A stretch of DNA of 64,000 bases from Microbotryum silenes-acaulis (lineage: Eukaryota > Basidiomycota > Microbotryomycetes > Microbotryales > Microbotryaceae). The notes under the pieces are model-generated. The model ran no database searches. It was not told the origin of the DNA and saw only the letters and a program-made list of their open reading frames with translations. Position numbers and translations under genes: made by a program. Where the stretch lies: NCBI GenBank assembly GCA_003665825.1, contig QPFY01000007.1, positions 682,001 to 746,000 on the forward strand, written 5' to 3'. Numbering within the stretch: the stretch's first letter is position 1; each line of letters begins with the position of its first letter. Shown here piece by piece: positions 23,901-36,561 of this stretch.

Positions 23901-24582
23901 CGTCAAACACGGAAACTCCAAATAGCTCGACATTCTCTTCTTGGATCCTTATCCGCCTGTCCCCGGTCATGCTGCGTCGTAGGGACGTCCGTTCGGGCTT
24001 CGAAGAGGACAAGCTCAAGCTCGACCCCACACCGACGCCTTCCTCTGCCGCCTCAACGAGAGTGTCCCTGAGTAAAGATCTGCTCGGTCCGGTCTTTGAA
24101 CGCAAGCTGGCATTACTTGTGGCCCGTCTCCTCCTATTGCGCACGAGCAAGTCAAGATCATCGGAAGCGAACGCTGGCCGAGTCGGTCCCGAAGACGATT
24201 CAGGGGCGGAGGCGCGCAACGACGAACACGAGGACGAGGAAGGTCCGACCGCGTCGAAGGGTGCGTCGCCTAGGAAAGGCGATGTGCTCGTTGGATTGTG
24301 GCTTCGTCTGGGCTCGACGGTGAGGTTGCGAACGAGGACGGCGGATAGGTGCCGTAGCCGTCTCTGTGGCGCGGTGGTGTGGGGTCGAGTTCGGTCGGGT
24401 TCGCGTGAGGGATGTTGACGAGTCAGCGGCGATATTTGTCGGCTCCTGTACGAAACCGAAAGATCCTTGCAACATGTTCCTCCTCGACTCACCTGCTGCT
24501 TGATCTCGTCATGGTCGAGCGAAGCCGGCTCGGGCGGGATGGCCCATTGTGACGTCGAGCTGTCGGCACGCTTGAGCACCAT
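20988..24582 (-). CDS. UVRAG: UVRAG/Vps38-like subunit of the class III PI3-kinase complex
   Basis: Predicted 1043 residues from exons 24582-24493, 24363-23002, 22923-22592, 22522-22408, 22354-22273, 22207-21580 and 21510-20988. The protein would act with Vps34, Vps15 and Beclin/Vps30 in endosomal and vacuolar sorting. Its N-terminal region starts with RRLRHLSAVLVRNLTVEP, followed by a long disordered insert and a C2-like segment (PSDFLVDPETQ, DWMVLVEWDVSLDGL, LQPNTIIFAM). The centre is coiled coil (EEEEAEEARRMRKVL; ESEELQDQIDDLIAVRDDL; ESELEQRKDELRQRR). The C-terminal Atg14/UVRAG domain has YPIKCLGSRSAVIDPIS, FPLYGKGVDKYRFDYGVFLL and NKDIEQLM. The disordered tail after about residue 870 is unusual. 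Donor choice at 23001 (GTAGGT) is preferred over a GC alternative 45 nt downstream. Confidence 0.9.
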
Positions 24583-25051
24583 CTCGCCGCCAGCAGCAGT
24601 GCACGTCTAGGCCTGCCCGGCTCGGTAAGCTGCGGCTACCTATGCTGTCGTCGTGGTTGAACGGACGGTCGCTTTTTCTTGTAGCCTCTGTGGAGCACCA
24701 GTGTTGACAGCGTCAGAGCGTTGCAGCGCAAGAGGCGCGCGCACGACCGGTCACGCTGGCCGGGTGTGAGCTGGTGTGAGGCTGACCGGTGACCGGTGAC
24801 CGGCCGATCACTGCTCGAGCGGCTGAATCACGTGACTGATTTGAACCCCCTCACTCAGGTAGGTCACAGCCGTTGTCGCCTCAGACTTCGTTGATAGAGA
24901 CCCGGTTACATCTGAGGGATGGGTCAAATTTGAAAATAAACACCTGAGATTACTGCGATGCAATGCGATAGCTACACATGATGTACACAACTCTAACCAG
25001 GTGCAAGTGATCCAAGTTCTGCGAAAACTCCTAAGCGCGGTCCGCTCCTTC
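24583..25051. other. Intergenic, UVRAG promoter
   Basis: Contains a small GACCGGT tandem run (24782-24805), four to five units. Otherwise nothing notable. Confidence 0.5.
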
Positions 25052-27362
25052 TCATTCCTCCTCGGATTCTCCCACAACCAGTCTATTCCCATCGGCCTCA
25101 TCCCCGTCTTCAACCTTCCTCTTCTTGCCAATCCACTTCCCTAGCCCCGAAGCACCTTGAGCTTTCCTCCCATTCTTCCCCGCACCAGTCGACGCCGGAC
25201 CCTTCTCTAATCCAAGACCATGGAATCCCTCACTCGGGGCATTCTGATCCCTCGAGCGATCCCTCTGCTGCTCAAACATCTTCTTGTTCCTCTCCCTTGA
25301 GACGCGTTCCTCCTCCCAATGTAACATCATCTTCGAGATGCGCAACGTATCCTCAAGCACGCCCGCGCTCATCCCTTCCGCCGCTGGGACGGTCTTGAGC
25401 GCATCAACAACTTCGTCCAGTCCGTACGATGAGAGCCCAAGCATTGGATCCGCAGCGTCTGCGCCTGATCTTCGAGTAGGCGACCCTTTGGGTTTACGTC
25501 CTTTCGCCGCTCCCTGCGTCGAGAATGATCGCACGAAAGCGTTGGCTTCGACGAGACCTTGCGCGTCGACCCAATCGCCGCGACTGAGGTTCGCGCTGCG
25601 CCGAAACACCTCGTCTAGTTCGAGCATTTCCTGGTAGACGGCGTAGCAGCTCGACACGTTGACGGTGCGATTGAGCGCCTTGGCTTCGAAACCGGCTAGC
25701 GATTCGCGCGAGAGGGCGATGCAGATCGATACGAGGACGAAGCGAGCGTTCCTCTGCAAGGTGCTCAGTTGCGAAGCGAGCTCGGCCGAGACGGACAAGC
25801 CGACGTCTTTGAGCGACAGGTTGATGTCGGATGGCGATGCTTTCGGAGCCGTCTCGGGGGTATGCGACGAAAGAAGGGTCTGCGCCTCCGGACCGTCACC
25901 GAGGGAGCCTCGTGCCTTTCGCTTCAGGGACGAAACGCACATCTCGACGACTCGAAACGCCTGGCGGATGTCACCGGACCTGGCTGCGACTTTCATGGCG
26001 CAAAGTTTGAGCGCTGCCGGGTGCAAGAGCGGGACGGTCGTTCGTGAGCTCGGTGCGGGTGGGGATGCGAGGTCGGGTACCAGCGGGTACGAGTCGGCGA
26101 GCATCGACAGGCGCTGCCGAAGGATGAGCTCGATCTCCGAAGCGTTGTACGCCTTGAAGTGAAGCTGCTGCATTGTCGGCGTATCGATCGACGTGCCCCT
26201 GCCCTTTTTCCACGACGGCACCAACGATGCCGAGCTTGCCGGGTCGTACCGAGTCATGAGGTCGAGCGTGTTGGCGATGCCGATGAGGGTCAACGACGAA
26301 TTGGGAGCGTGCGCAAGGGTGACGAGTGTTTGCAGCAGATTCGCACTCGCGGACGCCGTGTGGAGGTGATCAATCTCGTCCAGGATGATGAGGCTACGGC
26401 GACCATTGGTTTTAGTTAGCTTTTTGTCCAGAGTGTCCAACGAGTTTCGGAGGCTACTCACAAACTTCCGCCTCGAGCGAGGCCTCGTTCGAAAGCTTGC
26501 TTACTCGTGAACTTGGCGTGCCCTGTTCCGAGCGACATGTCAAGCCCCAATCCTCGGCCAAGCCTGTCCCAGATGCTGCTTTGCGTAGCTCCGGAAGTTT
26601 GACATGTCTGCATGTGAACTTTGATCTCGTCCTCCAAGTCCTGCTGCTCGACCAGAGCCGAGAACTCGTTGACGACGGCGGAGAGCAAAGCCGTCTTGCC
26701 GATCCCCGGTGGACCCGAGACATAGAGCGAGGCTGGTGGGATGGCGCTATCGGAAGCAGACGTGGGATGATCGCGATAGACTTGCGGAAAGCGTCGAGCG
26801 AGGAAGGTGACCAAGGTGGCCCTTTGCGAATCGCGCCCAAGAATGGTCGGGAGCGTCGACCCACTGGGACTGAGCAGCTGAAGAGCGTGGGTGTAGATGT
26901 CCTTGATTGGTCGCGCTGTCACGCGATCTTTTGTGGGTGTCGAGTGCGGTGTAGGTAGTGTATCCTCGGCTACAATGATCAGGAGGGCAGCCACCGTCAG
27001 CGGAAGCGTCGACGTCGCGAAGGGGGTCACACGACGGGCATCATCCGGCACTTACGTTTGACTATCTCCTTTGACGGAGTGAAGATTAGTTCGTCTTGAT
27101 CGCTATGTGATTCAGTGCTATCGCTGTGCACGGGCACGTTCTCCTTGAGCACAGGACTATGGCTTCGTCGCTTGGCCGTTGCCTTCGTCGGTGTGACGAG
27201 TTGCGAAGGCGAGGTTCGCGTGCGACGCGGTGTGCCAAGCAGCATCTTGCAAACTTCTTGAGCGCTCGGGCTCTCTTCGACGGAAGAATTTTCCTCTTCC
27301 TTGAATTTCGTTCGTCTCCGTTTGTTAGGCGAGCGCGTCGGGGTGCCTACAATTGAGGGCAT
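25052..27362 (-). CDS. CDC6: DNA replication licensing factor Cdc6 (AAA+ ATPase)
   Basis: Loads the MCM helicase at origins together with ORC and Cdt1. Predicted 718 residues, exons 27362-27056, 26969-26462 and 26393-25052. The N-terminal region is disordered, with basic and SP/TP sites (TPTRSPNKRRRTK, LLGTPRRTRTSPSQ) expected for nuclear targeting and CDK control. The AAA+ core shows Walker A GPPGIGKT (about residue 187), Walker B LIILDEIDHLH (about 272), sensor-1 region LTLIGIANTLDL, and sensor-2-like RSGDIRQAFRVVE. A C-terminal winged-helix region and a basic tail (WIGKKRKVEDGDEADG) follow. An Orc1 identity is less likely because no BAH domain is present. Confidence 0.93.
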
Positions 27363-28666
27363 CTTGCCGACCAGAGCCGAACCGGCAGGTGATCGAGCGG
27401 CAGAGTGACGGCAAGTACGGCAACGGCGTAAAAGGTGCCGAAGCCGGAAGTACAAGACAAGCAAATGTATGTGACTTCGAACACCGGCAGACCAAAGCAA
27501 GCGGAAGTGGCAAAAGGGTGATAGAAGGGTTGCAGAGAGAGGGAGAAGACCAGCTCAAACGTAACGCGACGACATCCGTGCACCGCGCGCGCCGCGGTTC
27601 GTCGCGACTTCGACCGACGCGTCGCGTCGCGTGGCTCGGCTCAAATTACGCGGGCAGTGGCCACCCCACTGTAACGGCCATGCCCCGTCCTCTTCGAGAC
27701 AGCATGCCGAAACTTCCCAACGCTCGTCTCGCTCCATCACTCTATCTAGTAATCCGGACATCGGGCCTTGCGACTTCTCACTTGTAGTATACAAATTGCA
27801 AGATTCCAGGGCTCTTACTATGAAAGTCGCCGGCCCTAGGCTGGAGGTTTTTCACTTCCTGCAAGCAACAACACATATATCAGACTCCAGTTTATCCGTT
27901 ACCTCCTGCAAGCAGCAACTCATATAACACACTCCAATCACACTCCTTACCATTCTCGAGGTCCCTCACAGTTTAAGCTCTGCTTCAGGTGCTTCGCAGC
28001 CCTATAGCTAGCTTGATCCTCCCTCGAGGATCCCCTCGCACCTTGTCCCGGAAAGTCTCGCCCAAGCCTAGATCTCTCTCTCGCCGCCAGGACCGCTATA
28101 CCCACATCCGCTGTTGATCAGGTCCCTTACGATTTACATGGGCCAGTTGATCGACCCCATCGCCATAGCCTCGGCTCATTCACGTCACAATGTACCAATT
28201 AAATGACTGAGTAGTGATCAGGTCACGTGTCGGCCCCCTAATCGATGTGCTTCGCTCGCGCCGATTAGTACGCACGCCGCGAGACGAGTGACTCGGGTGG
28301 ACTGGCCTATCTTCTGCTCTGCGTATAAAGGGCACGACGAACGTTTTCGGGAGCTGTTCGCCGTGCGAGCTGTTCTCCGAAAAGTTCTCAGCAGTCGCCT
28401 CGCGCATGAAGCGCACATGCCCCCATCGGTGTGACCTGAACCAGAGAACGTGCCTCAAGTAATAAGAGCCTCCTGAGCGGGACTTAGCGCGGACGGGTCC
28501 GTGCTGCGCGGCTCGGGCAGGAGACCCCCACGACAGATCGGCGGGCTCGCTGTCTCTCTGTCTTTCGCCTTCGTGAAGGCGGCTGTTCGGTAATCTTGTC
28601 GTCTGTGAGGCCCAGAACCGACTCACACTTACTCGGTACAACTCGCCACTGGTCTGATACCGCGCG
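27363..28666. other. 1.3-kb divergent intergenic region
   Basis: Promoters of CDC6 (minus) and of the gene at 28667 (plus). It contains a short tandem duplication (27855-27936). No protein or RNA gene recognised. Confidence 0.5.
27855..27936. repeat. Two-copy imperfect direct repeat (about 35 bp each)
   Basis: CTTCCTGCAAGCAACAACAC at 27855 and CCTCCTGCAAGCAGCAACTC at 27902 begin two similar units that both end in a CACTCCA/GACTCCA motif. Spacing is 47 bp. Confidence 0.7.
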
Positions 28667-31356
28667 ATGCTCAACGGTAGCAAGGTTCAATCAAGCTCTC
28701 AACGCGACCCGTCTGCGAAGAGATCGGGGATCCCAGCGCTGCCTTCCTACGGGAGGTCAACGCCAAGTGGGGGAGGAAAGTTCGCATCACCCCTGCGGTA
28801 TCAATCCCCGGTACCCACCAAAATTCCTCACCGTAATCCACGCCTCGACATGCCCCTCCCAGCTGTTCCGCAGCCGTTACGTCCACCCCAACCAACTGGC
28901 ACGTCACAGCCCTCGGCCCCATCCATGAGTGCGCCAGCGCTACCTCGTATCAAGACCCGCATGTCCGAGCCTCCTCCAACGACTCTGAAAACTTTACTAC
29001 CACGCTCCAACTCTTTCTCCAAGAGCGACATCGCTTCGGTCCTGCTGGCCTTCCCCACACCTCCTTCCGCCGCTGCTCACACACCCACGAAGCGCGTGGC
29101 CCCTCTCTCCCTGCCCCCACACTCGGCGATGGGGGCCACGCCGTCACACTCACAAGTCCCTCGTCCTAAGAGCTGCCTCAGCTCTTTGAAGCGGTCATCC
29201 ACAACTCCAACGTCTCGAATAGGAGAAAAGAAGAAGGTTCACCCGATCAATACTGCATCCCAAAGAGCCTCTCTCACCGTTTCCTCGCCAACGAGCAAGC
29301 GCGGCTCCACTAGCTCCCTCGTCGATGTTCGACCCGTGTCAGCTCAATTTTCGCCAACCAACCCACCCAGATCACCACTTCCGGTAAGTTTTTATTTATT
29401 CCTTGCTTTCTGTTTCATTTGAATTGATAATGTTTGCTCAATTCTCCCAGGCCGTGCCAAAGGAGCTGCCCGCGTTGCCTCAGCTGGTACTGACTTCCTC
29501 GAAGCGACCATTGTCCAAGATCACTCGACCGTCGACGGCACCTACCTTGTCTTCTATAACCCGCGAAAAGACACCCTCTCGATCCTGTTCATTTCCTCTA
29601 CCGCCCTCGATCGAGCCACCAACGCTGAACCTTTTGAGTTCCTTAAGGGAAGACGAAGTCGAGGATTTGTTCGATACACCCGTGCATAGTAGACAGACCT
29701 CTTCTCGCTCCCGAGTCAGCTCTGTCGATTCCCAAGCCAGTCCTTCGAATGCTTCGGTTCGTGGTCGCTTGGTAAGACCCTGCGCTTCGTCTCCGAACTT
29801 GGCTCGGAAGTGCATCGTCGCCGAAGAGGAGCGAGTAGAGCAGCTAGAACCGCAAACACCGCTGGGTGACGTCTCGGATGGGACGTCGCACTCGACCAGG
29901 GAATCGTCCGAGATCGACATCGACGCGAGTTTGGATGCATCAGCCTGGAGGGCAGGAGTGATGGCCAAAGAGCTGATGGCAATCGACAGTGAAGACGACG
30001 AGACGCAGGCCGAGTGCGTGAGGGAGTTGACGCGGCGACTCTCAATGGCACGCCAGAATCAATCGGTGAGGGGAACCAGTCCCCAGCAGAGGCGGTTGGC
30101 TCACACGGTAAGGGCCTACATTGATCTCCGATCTACTCCGGTATATCACCCGGAGGTCACGCGGACTGATCGGGATTTAGTCTCGTTCCATGCTTGCACA
30201 GCCGTACAAGATTGTTCGCAAGCCACGCTCACAGCACTCCGATTCTGATTCGGACGGCTATACCTTGTCGGAGGAAGAGGAGAACTTTGACCTCTCCCTC
30301 GACTATGGCTCCTCCCTCTCACCAAGCCACAAAATATTCTCGTCGAGGTCACTCCGCTCGCGCAGCTCGACGTCGTCGTCCTATGGCGAGCAGTCGACAA
30401 GCTGCAGTCCCGCCGCCACACTCTTTCTTCAGAGGCAGTCGAGTCGGGAAAAGCTGTGGCAGACGGCGCTTGGTTCAGATAGTACCCTCGGTCTTGGTGC
30501 CAACGGTCTTCCAAGCTCTGGAGCGTATAGTAAAGATCGCGTTCACAATCTCCCATTGGGACTTAGCGACCAAGAGCTAGCAGGCGCTCCGGAGCAAGAC
30601 TTTTGGTCACCCTCTGGGCGTTGCAATCGGTCGCTCGGTTCATCGACCAGGACCAGGATCGATACACAAGATCAAATCGGTAATAACACTTGTACCTCGA
30701 TACAAGACTACAGCCATCAAGTCCAACGCCATGCCTCCGTAGGGATGCAAGATTTCCAGTCCGGATCTACAGACCTGCGACCGCTGCGCACTTATTCCTC
30801 AACGTCGTCCTTGAAGCCATTAGCCACCGTCGCTCGGCTGCAGCAGGTGGAAGGAAGCTGTGGCGGAAAACGACTCTCCCACTCGACCCGTTCGGAATCT
30901 TATAAATCTAACGCTATGCTGAGACTGCACACGCAGACTCTGGCCGTCAATCCTTCCGCTCCCTCCCCGGAGTCGATGGGCACCTTTCGCTCTGGATCGA
31001 TTACGCCCAAGACCCCATTGTCACCCATCCCGTGCGGTTTGCCGAGCTCACCTTCCGGTCCTTTTTCTCCCACTCGACGCCTCTCATTGAAACCACTGAG
31101 GACGAGCCTCTCATCCTCCGTACTCTGCGGGAGCGTTTACGAGGTAGCCACCGCATTATCGTCGACGAACCTAAAGCGCTCGAGCTCGACGTCATATTCC
31201 TCGAGGCCGCTTGGAGCTATCGTGGCGAGTGGAATGACAACGGGAACAGCTTCTCACGGGCGAAGGATGTCTCGCTCGATCCCTTACGTCTCGACGCAGG
31301 TGGGGACAACGCCGTTGATCTTGCCCGGACTGGCCGAGGCGGCGCCCTCCTTCTGA
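28667..31356 (+). CDS. Hypothetical Ser/Pro/Thr-rich disordered protein
   Basis: Predicted 828 residues, exons 28667-29383, 29451-30065 and 30202-31356, all joined at phase-0 introns. Almost the whole chain is low-complexity Ser/Pro/Thr/Arg with many SP/TP sites (RSPLP, SPTSKRGSTSSL, TPKTPLSPIP, GPFSPTRRLSLKPL). The only ordered-looking part is around AWRAGVMAKELMAIDSEDDE with ECVRELTRRLSMAR, probably one or two helices. I do not recognise a domain. The pattern suits a kinase-regulated scaffold or cytoskeletal or polarity factor, but that is speculation. Confidence 0.75.
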
Positions 31357-32317
31357 GGAGCGAAAAGTGTCCGCTGAAGATAGTGTACGATGATACTTGT
31401 GTTTTTGCAGTTGAGTTACATTTTTATTAGGTTATGTGTTGTAGTCAGAGGTAGTATGCGATGTAGTGCATCAGAGCTCGAGACCACAAAGCCGGGTTCA
31501 CTATCACGAACCTCGTTATCGTTGCCCATGCCCTCTTGGGTCTGCTTCAAGACGTGCGCCACAGGCGGTCACGGTTTCGCTGATTGGCTCGGGCAATGGT
31601 GAGTCCGAATCACCCTATAGTAATAAGGATGAAAACCCTTTACGTTTTCTTCCTTTTTGTTTGATTTTCCTTTCTTTCTTCAAACGCCCCAACCCCAGCC
31701 TTGTATGTCGGGCCCCGCCGACGGTCACTGTATGGCTTGTCTTGCCGGAATGGAGGGCGCCGTGATCACTCTTCCGTCGGCCTGAGCGTGATACCCGTCG
31801 GCGCGATCGGTGGTTTCAGAATTGTCGGACTCGGAGTCACTGTAAGGCGGAATCACCCCGGGTACGATGGCGTCGGTCGAACAATTCTATGCAGACACCT
31901 GCTTTTCGTGACCTGTTCTGTACTAGAGCCGATTTTTGAGCCGACCAATTGAAATCCCCATCACACTACTGCCCCTGAAAAGCTGTCGGCGTCGGCATCC
32001 CGATCGAGAGCCTAATACGTCATCAGGCGCGCTTCGCGTCACCTTTGCTGGGCGAAGCAGGCCTAAGCTGGGACTCATTCCTTTGCTCGTGCTTCTCCCC
32101 TTCTGCTCTCTTTCTTTCCCCCCCTCTGCCACCGTTTTCGAAAAGACTGATCCACCTTGTGAGTAGTGCCCAGTGCCCGATATCTTGTAGACATGCAACA
32201 ATATCCCTGACCCGACCCATTCCCCTTCCCGCCGGTCGTCTTCCCCACCATCTCGCAGCTCGCCCAGCTTGTTCCACCCCACCTTTGACCTCACTCCGCC
32301 TCAAACTTTTGCCCAAG
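31357..32317. other. Intergenic, 0.96 kb
   Basis: 3' flank of the disordered-protein gene and promoter of the membrane-protein gene. The pyrimidine-rich block before 32318 suggests a leader. No gene seen. Confidence 0.5.
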
Positions 32318-33813
32318 ATGCCCAGCACCAACCGATGGTGAGTCCTGCGTGCGAGCTTCCTACTCGGGTATATCACTCGACTGACCTGGCCATACCCTTC
32401 ATCGGTGCCGTCCTGCAGGAATGAGAACCTTCCCGTCAAGGTGAGTGGTCATTGGTCACATGGGCGTGTGAGGAGCCGTCGGTCGGCCGCGGTGTGCAAG
32501 CTGAGCCTTACAAGCGCCGCTCGCGGACGCGCTGACGAGTTACGTCGCTGACCCCATGCTTGCTTCTCGGCCCACCTTCACTGTCTGCAGCTCGTCAATG
32601 GTCAGCCAAACATATGCTGCACCAAATTTGAGGCTTCAGTATAAACACTCATCTTGTCGACCATTTCGCTTTTGCAGTCGCCGTGTTTATCTTCCTCTTC
32701 GGAACGGGCCTGTAGTGAGTCTCACACCCCGCACACGTGCCCGTCACCGCACGCGCCTTCTCCACGCCTAAACTCAAACTCGTCCAGATCCGAGCGCTGA
32801 CCGAGTGACCCTATTTACCCCACATTGAACCTTGTTCCTTCCGCCGCGTGATGTCCCTTCACCTCTCTCAGTGGCGCCATGAGCCCTGCTGGTCACGGAG
32901 GCAAGGAGACCTATTTCACCCCCTCCAGCTATGTCTTCTACACCTGGTGAGTTTGCGCAACCTGCATCCATTGCCGTGTGGCCCACCCACAGGCGAGGGG
33001 AACGGTCGAACATATCTCGAGTGCTTTGATCAGCACACGGAGTCGCTCGGAACCGCAACTAATCGCAAATCTTGCACGGTTCATTACAGGTCCATCATCG
33101 ACGTTCTCTTGCTCGGCTACGTCATCTACCAGTTCTTCGACTCTTCGGCGGACGCCGTCAACGGTATCGGATGGCGATTTGCGATCGTGGCCATCCTCAA
33201 CGCCATCTTCACTCACGTCTACGTCACGCACCACTACATCGTCGCCTTCATCTTCTCCCTCTTTGTCGCTTCGTCCGTCTCGACGATCTACTACTCGCTC
33301 GCGGCCCACTACCCGAGCCAGGGTACGCTTGATGCGCTCTTCGTCCATTTGCCCTTCTCCCTCTGGCACGCGTGGTCGATCGTCACCATCTTCATCTCGG
33401 GCTTCGCCGCCTTCACCCACGGTGGACACGGTCACCACCCGTCGGTGACCGTCAAGGTCCTCGTCGTCCTCTCGTCCGCTTTCCTTGCCTCTACCGCCGT
33501 CGCGTACTCGTTCAAGAGTCGCCGAGGTGATGTCGCGGGCGCCGCCGTCCGTGAGTATATGCAATAACTGGAATCGGCTTGTGTGGCGTAGCCTTGTACT
33601 GATCTGTATCATGGCCTCTTCTCTATGACAGTCGCATGGACCTTGTTCGGCATCTACGACCACCAGCACGGAACCGGCTTGATCCGCTATTTCGCCCTCG
33701 GCTCGTTCATCGTCTCGTTGCTCGCCATCCTTAAGTCGCTCTACTTCACCTTCATCGCCAACGACGGACAGATCGCTCTCGGCGACAACGAGCGCGCTCC
33801 GCTTGTCGGCTAA
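32318..33813 (+). CDS. Multi-pass membrane protein, unrecognised fungal family
   Basis: Predicted 267 residues from seven exons: 32318-32337, 32419-32440, 32591-32600, 32678-32711, 32872-32946, 33090-33550, 33632-33813. The third exon is only 10 nt (CTCGTCAATG), but the summed frame is exact. About seven hydrophobic segments are visible, including VAVFIFLFGTGL, SIIDVLLLGYVIYQFF, FAIVAILNAIFTHVYV, YIVAFIFSLFVASSVST, WSIVTIFISGFAAF, VLVVLSSAFLASTAVAYSF and FALGSFIVSLLAILKSLYF. A His-rich loop (THGGHGHHPS) sits between segments. The layout (PSSYVFYTW before the main core) resembles uncharacterised fungal membrane proteins, but no function can be given. Confidence 0.8.
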
Positions 33814-34068
33814 GCACCTACTCGGAAAAACCACTCAGGATCTTGCTTTTCAACACAGCCCCTCACTCCCCTCACCGCCACCTCTTCCTCCAATCCCATG
33901 TGACTTCTCTTGAAATTGTTTCGTATCCTGCTCTCCTGTGACTTGTCTGAATTCGCTGTGCTCCTTCTCTGGAACCCTCTGTTTAACGACCTGTGCGTAG
34001 CTTTTGAATATGTGAAATGACACCTGGCTTAATGATTGCACATCCGTTGGTTCACAACAACGAAACCA

Positions 34069-36561
34069 CTAGAAGCCCATCGCTTTGCCTTTCTTTTTGG
34101 GGTCATCATCCTCATCGTCGGTGTCCGGTCTGAGATCAAATACGGGCTTGGGTTGATTCTTGGTCCAAGCGGCGGTCCATTCGTTCTCTTCCACGCTAGC
34201 GGTCGCGTACTTGAGCAAAGCCTCTCGGGGATCCTGTTCGCGCAAGTTGTCGCGAACGAGGCCTTGCACGACGTGTTGCGTAGCTGATGCTCCGACCCGA
34301 CCACCACGACCCGGTCCCACGACCGGTGGCACTGCAAGAGAGAAGAAAATAAGATTTGCATCAACAAAGTGAGACTTGACATCATTCGTCTGTTCCCGGA
34401 GCACGAGATTCTTACGAGGCTTCATCGTCTTCTTGGGATCCTGTCGTTCCTTCTCTCGCTTCCTCTTCCCACCTCTCGAATTGGCGCTCATATGCGCTCC
34501 ATCGTCCCTGAACGCAGGCAACGTATGCGGCGCGATGATCGGCCTCGACCCAACGAGATCCGCCGCACTCGAGTAATCGTCGACGGCCTTCTTCCTCGGT
34601 GCCCTCAACAAAGCCATCGTTGCGCCTCGCACGGACGTTTCGGGGGAATACAGGACGTGGATCGAGCCGTCGGAGGAACTGGTGACAATCTGATTGATCT
34701 TGGGATGCCACAGCACGCGAATGACGGAGAAGGGGGACAACTCGATCGTCTTGTAGTTGGTCAAGCCTTCCCGATTCAAGACGACGACTTTACCCCCTGT
34801 GCCTCGCGTACCTGCACCGGCTTCCCGTGCTCGCTCTTGTTCGGCAGAACCTTCGAGTACACCCGCATGCGCTCCTGAAGTACCCGTGAGTAAGTACTTC
34901 TCGTCCGGTGAGAAGCAAAGACTCGTTTCGGGGTTGGCCGAGGGTAGGTCCGTGGCTGTGAAGAGCGGTTTGCGGAATTGTCGACAGTCCCATAACTTAA
35001 CGGTCGCATCGCCGCCCCTCGATGCGAGCTGGCGTCCATCGGACGAGAAGAGCACACAAGATGTCGTGGTACATTTTGTGTGGGCCGACTCGGAACTCTA
35101 TGGATTCATGACACGCGGGGCGAATTAGGACACCTTGACCGAAGATGAGGTAGCTTGCGAATGATGACTTACGGCGTTCGGACGAGCGAAATTCGAGTTG
35201 GCTGCCCACATGTGTAAAGCACCGTCCTCGCAAGCTGTCGTCGAGCATGTTCGCATCAGCAGGACAGTCACTCCAATGATAGGAATCTGGGAACGTACAA
35301 GCAGCGATCGTTTTCCCGTCTTGTGACCATGCACAACTCGTGACTTTGCTTCGCCCCCCTCGCTCTTTGCTCTTGACGACGATGACGTTGGTGCTCTTTC
35401 GGCGGTTCGCAACGTCCCATATCCGCAGTGTCGAGTCCTCGGAAGCGGTAACGAATTGTGTTGGCTTGACTCGGTTCCACGCGAGGGAGGTGAGTGCCGC
35501 GACGTGACCACTAATTTGGTTCGGACCGAGCTCGTTAGTGACGTGGGCGCGCGCGAGGATGCTAGTAGAACAGTGCTCTTACTCTGTGTGCCTCAGATCT
35601 CGGATGTACATATCTCCCTTGTTGAACTCGGCGCTGCGTAGTTTTGAAAGTCAGTCGGTGGGTCCCAGAAGCCTCACCGCACAGTCCCCGAATCTGGACC
35701 TACACTTCAAGACCATCTCGATCGTAGAGCTTGGCCTGGTTCGTGCCTGTGGCGACCAGTAGATTTGCACCCGAAGGAGAAAATTGAACATCGTGTACCT
35801 GTTGAAGAATATCTCAGAGATCAGTTTGTGGTACTTGCAGCTTGGGCTAGGGCCTGTTGCGGCTGCGAGCACTCACCTGGTGACCGGTCTTGGGCTCAAA
35901 GCTTCGGAAGGGCTTGAATGCGGCCGTCATTCCTGCGAAGTCCCACAGCTTGACGTCGTAATCGTAAGAGCCTGAAACAATACGTCCACCTGCCGGGTCC
36001 ATGGAGAGCGCTGAGACGGCCTGTGTGCATCGGGCATGCATTGGAGGGGGATCAAGTCAGCTTGAATTGAATGGGAAATCGCTGTGGACTGCTTACCTTC
36101 TGGTGGTCCTTGAGTATGGCTTCGTGTGATACAGGTAAGTCACCGACGGGTTCTGGTGGTGGCATGGCGGGTGCACTGGAGATGACGTATTTGTCCCGTC
36201 GATCGTGTTCATCGTCATCCTCGTCCTCATCATCGTCGCGCCGCTGATCTCTGCGCTCCTCTCTTGCTTCTCGTGCATTATCACGCTCGTCATCGTCGAG
36301 GGGTTCGTTGTCCGAGTCGTCTTCGATCAAAGTGGCCTTAGAAGTCGAAGCCGTAGGTGCGTGCTCGTCCGTCTGCGGAAAGTCGAGGTCGGGTGATGAG
36401 CTCAGTTCGCTGGTCCCGTGTCACCGCGCACGGCTAGCTCATACATGTGCACCACTCACGTCAACGCGCTTGGTCGCATCAAGCTTGGATCGGTCAGCAA
36501 CCTGCTTCTTCTGTGGTGCAATCTTGCCGAACGCAAGCGGCAGACCGGTGGTCGGGTCCAT
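34069..36561 (-). CDS. WDR70: WDR70-like WD40 repeat protein
   Basis: Predicted 628 residues, nine exons: 36561-36460, 36372-36097, 36020-35877, 35798-35704, 35633-35583, 35510-35299, 35234-35173, 35097-34416, 34331-34069. After an acidic N-terminus (RRDDDEDEDDDEHDRRDKY) come WD repeats: LKDHQKAVSALSMDPAGGRI, SGSYDYDVKLWDF, VHDVQFSPSGANLLVATG, HVAALTSLAWNRVKPTQF, TASEDSTLRIWDV, CAWSQDGKTIAASCEDG, GGDATVKLWDCRQF and VLWHPKINQIVTSSSDG. The C-terminus carries the WDR70 signature: HVLYSPETSVRGA, then the basic RGGKRKREKERQDPKKTMKP and PPVVGPGRGGRVG. WDR70 works in nuclear chromatin and DNA-damage responses with CRL4-type ligases. Confidence 0.93.

Noticed and set aside
32938..33834. 298-codon minus-strand open frame
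   Set aside because: Antisense shadow of the multi-pass membrane protein exons, highly charged and without domain.
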